In this document: in pieces, positions 7,966-16,836 of the stretch
Position numbering within the stretch: position 1 is the first letter of the stretch
Layout of the letters: each line of letters starts with the position of its first letter
Assembly (NCBI GenBank): GCA_910575705.1
Contig: CAJTFG010000001.1
Span: forward strand, 558,001-622,000
Length of the DNA: 64,000 bases
Direction of reading: 5' to 3'
Origin: Erysipelotrichales bacterium
GTDB taxonomy: Bacteria > Bacillota_I > Bacilli_A > Erysipelotrichales > Erysipelotrichaceae
Made by a program: the position numbers and the translations under genes
The notes under the pieces: model-generated
The model's database searches: none
What the model was told of the DNA's origin: nothing
What the model saw: only the letters and a program-made list of their open reading frames with translations

Positions 7966-10035
7966 TCATAGGTGATACAGAAGCTGATAATAAGAAGGAT
8001 ACGGCCACTTCTTTGTCGGGATGATCTCTTCCAGCTGATCAGCATATGCCCTGATTTCTTTCATGCATGGCAGTATATTCGTCTGATATTGCAATGCACA
8101 TGTATGAGGATTCGGATCATGACTGGAAGATAAGAGTTCTTCTAATAAGATTGTTTTTTCATAAAGCTGTCGGCAATAGGTTTGAAGAGCGCCGGCAATT
8201 TCGCTTTCCAGTGTTTGGCAACTGCTGAGAGAAGCGATTGTCAGCAGTTCCTTTTCATAAGAAAAAGCAGCGGGGAGTACGTCCTGCAAGATCATCTTTT
8301 TCAAGACAGAAGCTTCGATATGAACGGTTTTATAATATGTTTCGTAAAGTATCGTATCCCGGGCAATCAGTTCTGATTCGTTATAAATATGATGCTTTTT
8401 AAATAGTGTGATATTTTTAGGTGCGATATAATGCGGTATGGCTTCCGGAGTGGAAGGGATATTCAGAAGACCGCGTTTTTCTGCTTCTTTTAGCCATTCT
8501 TCACTATAACCGTTACCGTTGAAAAGGATATGCTTATGCTTTTGGATAGTTGTACGGATGATCGAATTCAATTCTTTTTGAAAATCCTTTGCTTGTTCCA
8601 GCTGATCGGCAAATACCGATAGCTCCTCTGCTACGATTGTATTTAATATGATATTCGGACAGGATATGGATAAGGAAGAACCGAGCATACGGAATTCAAA
8701 TTTATTTCCGGTAAACGCAAATGGAGAAGTGCGGTTGCGATCCGTCGTATCTTTCGGAAAGGCAGGAAGCACGTCGGAACCGATCGTCATGGATTTTGTA
8801 AAGGTCTTGTCATAGGGTCGATCATGCTCGATAGCTTCTAAAACCGCATATAATTCTTCACCTAAAAAGACAGATATGACCGCGGGCGGCGCTTCATCCG
8901 CTCCCAAGCGATGATCATTTCCGGCAGTTGCCACACTGACACGCAGCAAATCTTGATATTCATCCACAGCTTTGATGACCGCAGTTAAGAATAAGAGAAA
9001 ACGAGCGTTGTCATAAGGTGTTTGTCCCGGATCCAGAAGATTGATCCCGGTATTGGTTGTCATTGACCAGTTATTATGTTTTCCGCTGCCGTTGAAACCG
9101 GCGAAGGGCTTTTCATGCAGAAGACACTCCATACCATGACGTATAGCTGTTTTACGCAAAATTTCCATCATCAATTGATTGTGATCGGCCGCAAGATTAG
9201 ATGTTGTAAATATAGGCGCAAGCTCAAATTGACCCGGAGCAACCTCCTTATGCTCCGTTTTCGCAAAAACACCGAGCTTCCATAGCTCTTCATCTACATC
9301 CTTCATGAAATCAATGACTTTTTGCGGCATATTTCCGAAATAGTGATCATCTAATTCCTGTCCTTTCGCAGGGGCGGCGCCGATGAGCGTTCGGCCGCAT
9401 AGTACCAGATCGGGACGTTTGCGGTATAATTCCCGATCTATTAAAAAGTATTCTTGCTCCGGACCTACTGTCGTCATAACATCGGTGATCCCCTCGTCGG
9501 GGAACAGTCGGATGATACGCATTGCTTCTTTATTGAGGGTTTCCATGCTTCTTAGCAGCGGAGTTTTTTTGTCTAAGGAAGATCCGTCGTAGGAACAAAA
9601 AGCAGTTGGTATATATAAGGTATGATCCTTTAAAAATGCATACGAAGTCGGATCCCATGCGGTATAGCCTCTGGCTTCAAAGGTAGCTCGCAATCCGCCG
9701 CTTGGAAAACTGGATGCATCCGGTTCGCCTTTGATTAGTTCCTTTCCGGAAAATTCCATCAGAACATGAGAATCCTCCTGTATGCTTAAAAAGCTTTCAT
9801 GTTTTTCCGCTGTAATACCGGTCATCGGCTGGAACCAATGTGTATAATGTGTAGCCCCTTTTTCTACGGCCCATTCCTTCATCGCTTTTGCTACCGCATT
9901 TGCAATGCTGATATCTAACGGTTTGCTATGCCGGATAGTATCTTTTAATTTTCGATAGACATCTTTGGGCAAGCGCTGTCGCATAGCGGTATCATGGAAA
10001 ACATTACAGCCAAAATACTCGTCAATCTGTTTCAT
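7966..10035 (-). CDS. glnN: Type III glutamine synthetase GlnN
   Basis: 689 residues, the size of GSIII (about 700-730) rather than GSI. Family blocks include a Gly-rich GGLRATFEARGYTAWDP early on, GPEQEYFLID, KTEHKEVAPGQFELAP and GFNGSGKHNNWSM. It makes glutamine from glutamate, ammonia and ATP. The start ATG has AGGAGG 5 nt upstream. It is divergent from the type I gene glnA and has its own hexaloop/terminator leader, so the two synthetases share a 357-nt control region and probably one regulator. Confidence 0.93.
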   Translation of the reverse strand: MKQIDEYFGCNVFHDTAMRQRLPKDVYRKLKDTIRHSKPLDISIANAVAKAMKEWAVEKGATHYTHWFQPMTGITAEKHESFLSIQEDSHVLMEFSGKELIKGEPDASSFPSGGLRATFEARGYTAWDPTSYAFLKDHTLYIPTAFCSYDGSSLDKKTPLLRSMETLNKEAMRIIRLFPDEGITDVMTTVGPEQEYFLIDRELYRKRPDLVLCGRTLIGAAPAKGQELDDHYFGNMPQKVIDFMKDVDEELWKLGVFAKTEHKEVAPGQFELAPIFTTSNLAADHNQLMMEILRKTAIRHGMECLLHEKPFAGFNGSGKHNNWSMTTNTGINLLDPGQTPYDNARFLLFLTAVIKAVDEYQDLLRVSVATAGNDHRLGADEAPPAVISVFLGEELYAVLEAIEHDRPYDKTFTKSMTIGSDVLPAFPKDTTDRNRTSPFAFTGNKFEFRMLGSSLSISCPNIILNTIVAEELSVFADQLEQAKDFQKELNSIIRTTIQKHKHILFNGNGYSEEWLKEAEKRGLLNIPSTPEAIPHYIAPKNITLFKKHHIYNESELIARDTILYETYYKTVHIEASVLKKMILQDVLPAAFSYEKELLTIASLSSCQTLESEIAGALQTYCRQLYEKTILLEELLSSSHDPNPHTCALQYQTNILPCMKEIRAYADQLEEIIPTKKWPYPSYYQLLYHL

Positions 10036-10046
10036 AGGTTCCTCCT

Positions 10047-10098
10047 TTTATAAAAAGAAAAAGGTGCAGAAACATCGTTTCAGCACCTTTGCTATTAC
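10047..10098 (-). promoter_or_regulatory. glnN leader: ANTAR-type hexaloop and overlapping terminator
   Basis: On the minus strand AGC/GCU (plus a U-G pair) closes an AAAGGU hexaloop (10085-10090). The competing terminator pairs AAGGTGCTGAAAC with GTTTCTGCACCTT and runs into TTTTTCTTTTT just before the ribosome site. The layout is the same as for purA and purC. Confidence 0.6.
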
Positions 10099-10104
10099 GC
10101 GGTA

Positions 10105-10133
10105 ATTATAAGTTTAATTTTCAGATATGTCAA
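10105..10133 (-). promoter_or_regulatory. glnN promoter
   Basis: TTGACA (10128-10133), 17 nt, TATAAT (10105-10110) on the minus strand. The 10134-10260 stretch beyond it is AT-rich with no further recognisable element. Confidence 0.8.
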
Positions 10134-10274
10134 TAAAAATATAAAATTTATGAAAGGCAATGGGAATAAAATCATATTTTTCATTGAAATATTGAAATTT
10201 ATAGGGAAGATCATATGATTTTTTTAAGTTTTTATATAAATTTAAGAAATCTCTTATAAAATGCCGGAAGACAA

Positions 10275-10303
10275 TTGACAAACTGCGTATGTCTCGGTAT
10301 CAT
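10275..10303 (+). promoter_or_regulatory. glnA operon promoter
   Basis: TTGACA, 17 nt, TATCAT. Transcription is predicted to start near 10310. Confidence 0.75.
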
Positions 10304-10309
10304 GAAAAA

Positions 10310-10375
10310 GAACAAAGGCGTTCATCAGCGAGGCAGAAAACATTTGTTTTACTGACGGCGATGGACGCTGTTTAT
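10310..10375 (+). promoter_or_regulatory. glnA leader: ANTAR-type hexaloop and long hairpin
   Basis: GAAC/GUUC closes an AAAGGC hexaloop (10314-10319) at the very 5' end. The competing fold pairs GCGTTCATC (10318-10326) with GATGGACGC (10360-10368); an inner AAAAC/GTTTT stem fills the loop. The T run after it is poor, so termination here may be weak or the control may act otherwise. Confidence 0.5.
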
Positions 10376-10392
10376 ATTGATGGAGGTGCATT

Positions 10393-11631
10393 ATGGATAG
10401 TACGACACAGGAAGTCATCACATTTATCGAAGAAAATGATGTGAAATTTATCCGTCTTGCTTTTTGCGATGTGCTTGGCAGACAAAAAAATATATCGGTG
10501 ATGCCATCGCAGATCACCCGTGTTTTTGAAGACGGCATTTCTTTTGATGCCGCCGCTGTTCTCGGTTTTAAAGGCATTGCGGAATCCGATTTGTTTTTAT
10601 TTCCGGATGCAACAACTCTGGATATTTTGCCTTGGCGTCCTCAGGTGGGAAGAGTTATCCGTTTTTTCTGTGATATTCGTTATGGAGATGGAACGCCGTT
10701 TGAAAACGATACACGGTCTTTACTGAAAAACAAGCTGTATGTGATCAAAGAGAAAGGCATGCGGGTCATGACAGGCATGGAATGCGAGTTTTATTTATTT
10801 TCCTTGGATGAAAAAGGACAGCCGACATTGCGGCCGATGGATCAGGGAGCTTACTTAGATATAGCGCCGAAGGATAAAGGAGAAGATATCCGTCGTGAGA
10901 TCTGTTTGACTTTAGAAGAGATGGGAATTATGCCGGAGAGTTCACATCATGAACAGGGACCGGGACAAAATGAAATTGATTTTCATTTTGATGAAGCGCT
11001 TATCAGCTGTGATCATTATATGACGTTTAAATGGGCGGTAGAAACGATTGCCGACAGCAATGATCTATATGCTTCTTTTATGCCGAAACCGCTGAAGGAT
11101 AAAAGCGGCAGCGGATTACATATTAATCTTTCTTTAGCAAAAAACAATCGCAATATTTTCGCAAAGGAACAGCCGGAGCTGTTTCATCAATTTATTGCCG
11201 GGATCCTTGCGCATATCCGTGAGATCACATTATTTTTGAATCCCGATCGCAATTCTTATGAACGCCTTGGAGAATATGAGGCGCCCATGTATATCAGCTG
11301 GTCACATCGCAATCGCTCGGCTTTGGTACGTATTCCGGATGCATCACCGGCGTATATGCGTTGTGAGGTGCGAAGCCCCGATAATTTATGTAATCCGTAT
11401 TTGGCGGTTTATCTGCTTTTATGTGCCGGCATGGAGGGAATAGAAAAACAGTTGGTGCTTCAGGAAGAATCTCACGGAGATTTGAATGCGAAAGGGAGCG
11501 AGTTTCCCACCATACCGCTGTCCTTGGAAGAAGCGCTTGACTGTGCGAAAGAAAGCTCTTTTTTAAAAAAGCATCTGCCGGAAAGCTTATTGGAATTTTA
11601 TCTTACATATATGAAAAAAGAACATAGATAA
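10393..11631 (+). CDS. glnA: Type I glutamine synthetase
   Basis: 412 residues, shorter than the usual 440-470. Catalytic blocks are present: MECEFYLF, HHEQGPGQNEIDF, GSGLHINLSL, NPDRNSYERL and RNRSALVRIP. The C-terminal region with the adenylylation Tyr is absent, as in the unadenylylated GSI-alpha class. The start ATG has GGAGG 5-9 nt upstream. It leads an operon with an ANTAR regulator, pyrG and purF, two of whose products consume glutamine. A gamma-glutamyl-polyamine synthetase cannot be ruled out, but the operon favours glutamine synthesis. Confidence 0.88.
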   Translation: MDSTTQEVITFIEENDVKFIRLAFCDVLGRQKNISVMPSQITRVFEDGISFDAAAVLGFKGIAESDLFLFPDATTLDILPWRPQVGRVIRFFCDIRYGDGTPFENDTRSLLKNKLYVIKEKGMRVMTGMECEFYLFSLDEKGQPTLRPMDQGAYLDIAPKDKGEDIRREICLTLEEMGIMPESSHHEQGPGQNEIDFHFDEALISCDHYMTFKWAVETIADSNDLYASFMPKPLKDKSGSGLHINLSLAKNNRNIFAKEQPELFHQFIAGILAHIREITLFLNPDRNSYERLGEYEAPMYISWSHRNRSALVRIPDASPAYMRCEVRSPDNLCNPYLAVYLLLCAGMEGIEKQLVLQEESHGDLNAKGSEFPTIPLSLEEALDCAKESSFLKKHLPESLLEFYLTYMKKEHR

Positions 11632-11646
11632 GGCAGGTGAACGCCT

Positions 11647-12222
11647 ATGGCGCGTATTTTGATTTTATCAAGATCACAAGACAGTCTTTTGCTTATGAAA
11701 AATTTTCTTTTGGCACATCAGGAAAGCGATATTCATGTTTTTCAGGATCCATTCGGAGCAAAAGCGTTTGTAAAGCATCATTACTTTGACATCATTTTGT
11801 ATGATTATCCTTTTTTGAATGAACGTCATGAGCTGTCTTTTCTCATATCGCTTGCGGAAAACAGCAGTGCTTTTGTGATAACGGCAGCGGCAAGATCTGC
11901 TTATGAAACCATTTGCCGAAAGACAGAACATTTCGGGATGTTTACGATCATCAAACCGATTCACAGCGATCTGTTGTATCAGTTAATTAATTTTGCGAAA
12001 GCGGCTGCCGGCCGATACTCGGCATATGAAAAAAAACAGGAACGTTTGTTGGATAAGATTAAAGAGATCAAACTTGTCGATCGGGCGAAATGTTTATTGA
12101 TTGAACATGAATTACTCAGTGAGCAGGAAGCGCATAAGAAAATAGAGCGCACAGCGATGAATAGCCGTATGACCAAATATGAAATAGCTCAAAAAATTAT
12201 CAACGCATATGAAGAAGGATAG
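11647..12222 (+). CDS. ANTAR-domain response regulator (RNA-binding antiterminator)
   Basis: 191 residues. Residues 1-115 form a receiver-like domain (DIILYDYP with the Asp, TIIKPI with the Lys; the N-terminal acidic pair is missing). A short coiled linker follows, then an ANTAR domain at about 135-188 with the conserved Ala pattern (AKCLLIEHELLSEQEAH and AMNSRMTKYEIAQKII). ANTAR proteins bind hexaloop RNAs with A at position 1 and G at 4 and prevent terminator formation. Such loops begin the glnA, glnN, purA and purC transcripts, so this protein is the likely regulator of all four. It sits 15 nt after glnA and 12 nt before pyrG. Similar proteins are often annotated NasR/AmiR-like. Confidence 0.88.
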   Translation: MARILILSRSQDSLLLMKNFLLAHQESDIHVFQDPFGAKAFVKHHYFDIILYDYPFLNERHELSFLISLAENSSAFVITAAARSAYETICRKTEHFGMFTIIKPIHSDLLYQLINFAKAAAGRYSAYEKKQERLLDKIKEIKLVDRAKCLLIEHELLSEQEAHKKIERTAMNSRMTKYEIAQKIINAYEEG

Positions 12223-12234
12223 GAAGGGGATCTT

Positions 12235-13848
12235 ATGAGCAAGTACATTTTTGTGACCGGTGGTGTCGTCTCCGGTTTAGGAAAAGGCATTACTGCGGCC
12301 TCCTTAGGCAGACTGTTGAAAGAAAGAGGTATAAAAACAACGGCTCAGAAGCTGGATCCTTATATTAATGTGGATCCCGGGACGATGAGCCCGTATCAGC
12401 ATGGAGAAGTGTTTGTGACCGAAGACGGTTCGGAGACAGATTTGGATCTGGGGCATTATGAGCGGTTCATGGATGAAAATCTTACGAAATATTCCAATCT
12501 GACGACCGGCAAGATCTACTGGAATGTATTAAAAAAAGAAAGAGAAGGCGAGTATTTGGGGGAAACGGTACAAGTCATACCGCATATTACCGACGAGATA
12601 AAAAAGTTTATATATCAGGCTGCGCAGATGATGCACGCGGATGTCATCATTACCGAGATCGGCGGAACTGTCGGAGATATCGAAAGCCAGCCGTTTTTGG
12701 AAGCTGCTCGGCAGATCATCGATGAACAAGGTCGTGATCACTGTATCAGTATTCATGTCGGACTGGTTCCTTATTTGAAAAGCAGCGGCGAATTCAAGTC
12801 AAAGCCGATTCAGCATTCGGTAAAGGAACTTCGCTCTTATGGAATCATACCGGATATCATCGTTGCCCGCTGTGAAACTTCTTTACCGGCATCTATCGTG
12901 GAAAAGCTGTCCTTGTTTTGCAGCATTCCGCAAGAATGCGTGATTGAAAACAGAGATCTGGATTCTTTGTATGATGTTGTCTTGATGCTGGAGAAGCAGG
13001 GACTTGCTGAGATCGTTTGTCAAAGGCTTTCCCTATCATCGTTTGCCGTGGATCTGAGTGAATGGAAGCATATGCTGAAAACGATCGGAAATTGTCATAA
13101 AAAGGTTGTCATTGCCTTGATTGGAAAGTATGTACAGCTTCATGATGCATATTTATCGGTTGCGGAAGCGTTGCGCCATGGTGGTTTTGCGAATGCCTGT
13201 CATGTGGAGATCGATTGGATCGATTCCGAAGAGATCAATGAGCATAATGTAAAACAAAGGCTTCAAAGTGCGGATGGTATTCTTATTCCGGGAGGATTTG
13301 GAAGCCGGGGCATCGAAGGCAAGATCATCGCAGCTCGTTATGCCCGAGAGAACGATATTCCGTATTTAGGAATTTGCTTGGGAATGCAGATCGCATCCAT
13401 TGAATTTGCCCGCCATGTACTGGGATTTCAAGATGCTGATTCCATTGAATTCAATACATGCACCAAGCATGCGATTATCCATTTTATGGAGGATCAAAGC
13501 GAGGATATCAAAAAAGGAGGAACGATGCGTCTTGGGGCATATCCATGCCATATCCATGATGGTACAAAACTGTATGAATGCTATTCTAAAAGTGATATAT
13601 CCGAACGTCACCGCCATCGTTATGAATTTAATCTCGCATATCGGAAATTATTTGAAGAACACGGTATGACGATTTGCGGAACATCTATGGAAGATCGGCT
13701 TGTGGAGGCGATAGAATACCGCCCTCATCCGTTTTATATCGGAGTTCAGTTTCATCCGGAATTCAAAAGCCGTCCAAACCGTCCGCATCCTCTGTTTATC
13801 GGCTTTATTCGCTATGCTGTTTTACATCATGATAAAAAATACGTATAA
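12235..13848 (+). CDS. pyrG: CTP synthase PyrG
   Basis: 537 residues, full length. The N-terminal synthetase domain starts [20 protein letters not shown]. The C-terminal class I glutaminase has the nucleophile in GICLGMQ and the His/Glu pair in [10 protein letters not shown]. It aminates UTP with glutamine-derived ammonia. GGAAGGGGA precedes the ATG. It lies third in the glnA operon, as expected of a glutamine consumer. Confidence 0.96.
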   Translation: MSKYIFVTGGVVSGLGKGITAASLGRLLKERGIKTTAQKLDPYINVDPGTMSPYQHGEVFVTEDGSETDLDLGHYERFMDENLTKYSNLTTGKIYWNVLKKEREGEYLGETVQVIPHITDEIKKFIYQAAQMMHADVIITEIGGTVGDIESQPFLEAARQIIDEQGRDHCISIHVGLVPYLKSSGEFKSKPIQHSVKELRSYGIIPDIIVARCETSLPASIVEKLSLFCSIPQECVIENRDLDSLYDVVLMLEKQGLAEIVCQRLSLSSFAVDLSEWKHMLKTIGNCHKKVVIALIGKYVQLHDAYLSVAEALRHGGFANACHVEIDWIDSEEINEHNVKQRLQSADGILIPGGFGSRGIEGKIIAARYARENDIPYLGICLGMQIASIEFARHVLGFQDADSIEFNTCTKHAIIHFMEDQSEDIKKGGTMRLGAYPCHIHDGTKLYECYSKSDISERHRHRYEFNLAYRKLFEEHGMTICGTSMEDRLVEAIEYRPHPFYIGVQFHPEFKSRPNRPHPLFIGFIRYAVLHHDKKYV

Positions 13849-13875
13849 TACTTACATGAAAACAGGAGGCATATT

Positions 13876-15306
13876 ATGAGGCGCTTTATCGATGCGGAAA
13901 AAGAACTGCATGAGGAATGCGGCGTTTTCGGCATTTTTCAAAATGAGGATGCTGCCCAGCTGACATATTATGGACTGCATGCCTTGCAGCACCGCGGGCA
14001 GGAGGGCTGCGGTATTGTCAGCATGGATGCATGCGATCTTCATGCTTATAAGGGAAAGGGGCTTGTCAGCGAGGTATTTGATGATCGGTGTCTTTCTCAG
14101 TTGACCGGCTGTTATGCAATCGGGCATGTGCGCTATTCTACGGCAGGAGGCAATGAAATTGAAAATGTACAGCCGCTTGTCGCAAATCTTCAAAGACATA
14201 AATTTGCCGTTTGTCATAACGGACAGATCGTCAATGCCAAAGAACTACGTTTAGAGCTGGAAAAACAAGGCTGTATATTTCAAGGAAGCAGCGACAGCGA
14301 GATCATTTTGCATCTGATACAAAAAGGTGCCGGAACATTTTTACAACGTATAAAAAACGCTTTTCAGCAGCTGGAAGGTGCATTTGCCTGTCTGATCTTA
14401 TGCGAGGAAGGTATTTACGCGATCCGTGATCATAACGGTTTGCGTCCGCTTTCTTATGCAGTGATGAAAGAAGGCATTTGTATCAGTTCCGAATCTTGTG
14501 CTTTTGATGTGATCGGGGCTTATGATATGGAAGATGTAAAGCCGGGGGAGATCGTCTGTATTTTGCAGGAGGGTATTATAAAGACGAATTATTGCGATCA
14601 TGTGCAAAACCGCATGTGTGCAATGGAATATATTTATTTTTCACGTCCCGATAGTGTGATTGATGGTATCAATGTACACGATGCCCGCAAATTAAGCGGT
14701 ATTTACATGGCAATACAGGACTATGATGATCAAGATACCAAGGCGGACATTGTGATCGGAGTACCGGATTCCAGTACTTCGGCGGCGATCGGCTATGCGC
14801 AGTCCAGCGGTCTTCCTTTTGAAATCGGATTGGTCAAAAATCGCTATATCGGAAGGACCTTTATTCAGCCGACACAGGCGCAGCGAGATCGTGGCGTCCG
14901 TATGAAGCTGTCTGCCATAGAAGCGATCGTTAAAGATAAAAGCGTTGTGATGATTGATGATTCCATCGTTCGGGGAACCACTTCAAAGAGGATCGTTCAG
15001 CTGTTAAAAGAAGCGGGAGCAAGGGAAGTGCATGTGCGTATTGCATCACCGGCTATTCGTTTTCCGTGCTTTTACGGTGTAGATACGTCTTCTTATGAAG
15101 AACTCATATGTGCACGGATGGATGAGCGAGCCTTGTGTGAATATATTCAGGCGGATTCTTTAAAGTTTTTTACAATAGAGGGATTGCGGAAATGTTTACA
15201 TGAAAAATCGCTCTGTACGGCTTGTTTTGACGGTCGATATGTAACTTCTCTATTCAGCTACGGGCAGTTGAAAGACAGTTTACATAAATACGATGAAAAC
15301 GCTTAA
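13876..15306 (+). CDS. purF: Amidophosphoribosyltransferase PurF
   Basis: 476 residues. A 14-residue leader (MRRFIDAEKELHEE) precedes the catalytic Cys in ECGVFGIF, so propeptide cleavage as in the Bacillus enzyme is likely. The PRPP motif is VMIDDSIVRGTTSKR, and late Cys residues (SLCTACFDG) fit the Fe-S type. It carries out the first committed step of purine synthesis using glutamine. It is last in the glnA-ANTAR-pyrG-purF operon, 27 nt after pyrG, with AGGAGG upstream. Confidence 0.95.
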   Translation: MRRFIDAEKELHEECGVFGIFQNEDAAQLTYYGLHALQHRGQEGCGIVSMDACDLHAYKGKGLVSEVFDDRCLSQLTGCYAIGHVRYSTAGGNEIENVQPLVANLQRHKFAVCHNGQIVNAKELRLELEKQGCIFQGSSDSEIILHLIQKGAGTFLQRIKNAFQQLEGAFACLILCEEGIYAIRDHNGLRPLSYAVMKEGICISSESCAFDVIGAYDMEDVKPGEIVCILQEGIIKTNYCDHVQNRMCAMEYIYFSRPDSVIDGINVHDARKLSGIYMAIQDYDDQDTKADIVIGVPDSSTSAAIGYAQSSGLPFEIGLVKNRYIGRTFIQPTQAQRDRGVRMKLSAIEAIVKDKSVVMIDDSIVRGTTSKRIVQLLKEAGAREVHVRIASPAIRFPCFYGVDTSSYEELICARMDERALCEYIQADSLKFFTIEGLRKCLHEKSLCTACFDGRYVTSLFSYGQLKDSLHKYDENA

Positions 15307-15360
15307 AAATAATAGATAATTTGAAAGTTTTGCATGGAAATGCAAGAAATTTAATTATGT

Positions 15361-15389
15361 TTGATTTTTGTATAGATATTTGATATTAT
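15361..15389 (+). promoter_or_regulatory. Promoter of the lipoprotein gene
   Basis: TTGATT, 17 nt, TATTAT. A TTGCAT/ATGCAA hairpin just upstream (about 15331-15346) may weakly end the purF operon. Confidence 0.6.
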
Positions 15390-15418
15390 CCTTTCGTAAA
15401 GATAAAGGAGATAGACAA

Positions 15419-15889
15419 ATGAAAAAATTATTAGGATGCGCTTTAGCGCTGATGATGCTTACAGCATGCGGAAGTAAAGATGAAGGTGGAAATTCGGCAG
15501 CAAAAGAGACAAAAAAATGTACAGTGGCAATGTCCGGTATGGATATTGAGTTCAATGTAACAGGGGCAGATGACACAGCAGAGACAATTGAAATTGTTTA
15601 TACTCTTCCTTTGAAGAGCATGGGTGCTACAGAAGATGTAATCGCTAATATTACACAGGAACAGTTGGATGAGATCGGTAAACAAGCTATGAAACAACAG
15701 GGTATTAAAGAAGGCGACGGTATTGATGCTAAATTCAAGTTAGAAGACAGCAATTTGGTTATGACGATGACGGTTGATCTGAAAGAGGGAAATGCAGATG
15801 CATTGGAATCTTCTTTCGGCATTAAAGGTGATCAGAAGATCAGTGAGATCGTAGCAGGTATGGAAGCTGGCGGGGCTACCTGCAAGTAA
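15419..15889 (+). CDS. Lipoprotein resembling the DUF1307/YehR family
   Basis: 156 residues. A lipoprotein signal (MKKLLGCALALMMLTACGSK) has the modified Cys at 17. The mature part starts with a Ser/Lys-rich linker, then a small beta-rich domain with one Cys near its start (KKCTVAMSG) and one at the end (ATCK), suggesting a disulfide. It is exported and membrane-anchored; the function is unknown. It has its own promoter and terminator. The family call rests on size and general pattern, so it is tentative. Confidence 0.65.
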   Translation: MKKLLGCALALMMLTACGSKDEGGNSAAKETKKCTVAMSGMDIEFNVTGADDTAETIEIVYTLPLKSMGATEDVIANITQEQLDEIGKQAMKQQGIKEGDGIDAKFKLEDSNLVMTMTVDLKEGNADALESSFGIKGDQKISEIVAGMEAGGATCK

Positions 15890-15901
15890 TAATAGTAAAC
15901 G

Positions 15902-15927
15902 AAAAGAGGCATTGCCTCTTTTTTTAC
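15902..15927 (+). terminator. Terminator of the lipoprotein gene
   Basis: AAAAGAGGC/GCCTCTTTT with an ATT loop and a T run. Confidence 0.85.
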
Positions 15928-15992
15928 GATAGGAGAAATAATCGACAAAGAGGTATAAGATAGGGGTATCTGTTGTGTGATCTCGGTTCTAC

Positions 15993-16021
15993 GTGACATT
16001 ACATACGATGTGCGCTACAAT
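15993..16021 (+). promoter_or_regulatory. Promoter placing the HAD gene on a leaderless transcript
   Basis: GTGACA, 17 nt, TACAAT ends 6 nt before the ATG at 16028, exactly where transcription should start. No ribosome site is present. Confidence 0.55.
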
Positions 16022-16027
16022 ATGCAT

Positions 16028-16798
16028 ATGATAAAGATAATATTTTTTGATATTGACGGGACTTTACTGAAACTCGGTGCGAAAGAGATGACACCACGCA
16101 TTAAGGAAACATTGCAGATATTGCATAAAAAGGGAATTAAGCTGGTTTTAGCAACCGGCAGACCGTCGTTTGTCGTACCTTCTTTTCCGGATGTGGTATT
16201 CGATGGTACGCTTTCTTTTAACGGACAGTATTGTTTTAACGATCATGAAGTCATCTATAAAAATCCGATGAATAAGGATGATGTGACGCGTATTATCCGC
16301 AATGCTGCCGATCTCGCGCATCATGTTCAGGTCGCAACATCCAAACGGATGGTTGCTAATGGTTATGAAGCGGATCTGGAGGAGTATTTTACGATAGCGA
16401 ATCAGCGTTTATATGTAGCGGATAATTTTGACGAAGCTATTCAGACAGAAGTTTATCAGGTCATGGCAGCGGCTAAAGCTTCGGAACATGAAGCTCTTTT
16501 GCAAGGAACGAAAAATGCTAAGATCGTCTGCTGGTGGCCCAAAGCGGTGGATATTATTCCGGCGGATGGCGGAAAAAATATAGGAATGGAAAAGATGCTG
16601 GCATATTATGGGATCGATCGCAGTGAGTGTATGGCGTTTGGCGATGGTGGCAATGATCAGGATATGCTCGCATATGCCGGTATCGGTGTAGCGATGGGCA
16701 ACGCTTTAGAAGAGATAAAGAAAATAGCGGATCATGTAACAGACAGTGCTGATGAAGACGGTATTTACACAGCATGTAAACATTTTGGGTTATTGTAA
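16028..16798 (+). CDS. HAD-superfamily sugar-phosphate phosphatase (Cof type)
   Basis: 256 residues. Motif I is FFDIDGTLL (the two Asp), motif II ATGRPS, and motif IV AFGDGGNDQDML followed by GVAMGNA, all of the Cof/YidA class with a large C2-type cap. It probably dephosphorylates a sugar or nucleotide phosphate; the substrate cannot be read from sequence. I chose ATG 16028 because the promoter ends 6 nt upstream; ATG 16022 lies directly against the -10 box. Confidence 0.85.
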   Translation: MIKIIFFDIDGTLLKLGAKEMTPRIKETLQILHKKGIKLVLATGRPSFVVPSFPDVVFDGTLSFNGQYCFNDHEVIYKNPMNKDDVTRIIRNAADLAHHVQVATSKRMVANGYEADLEEYFTIANQRLYVADNFDEAIQTEVYQVMAAAKASEHEALLQGTKNAKIVCWWPKAVDIIPADGGKNIGMEKMLAYYGIDRSECMAFGDGGNDQDMLAYAGIGVAMGNALEEIKKIADHVTDSADEDGIYTACKHFGLL

Positions 16799-16808
16799 GC
16801 TTTGAAGT

Positions 16809-16836
16809 AAAAAGGTACTCGAAAGTACCTTTTTTA
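16809..16836. terminator. Bidirectional terminator between the HAD gene and purB
   Basis: AAAAGGTACT/AGTACCTTTT with a CGAA loop, with A and T runs on both sides. The genes converge here and it overlaps the purB stop. Confidence 0.8.
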
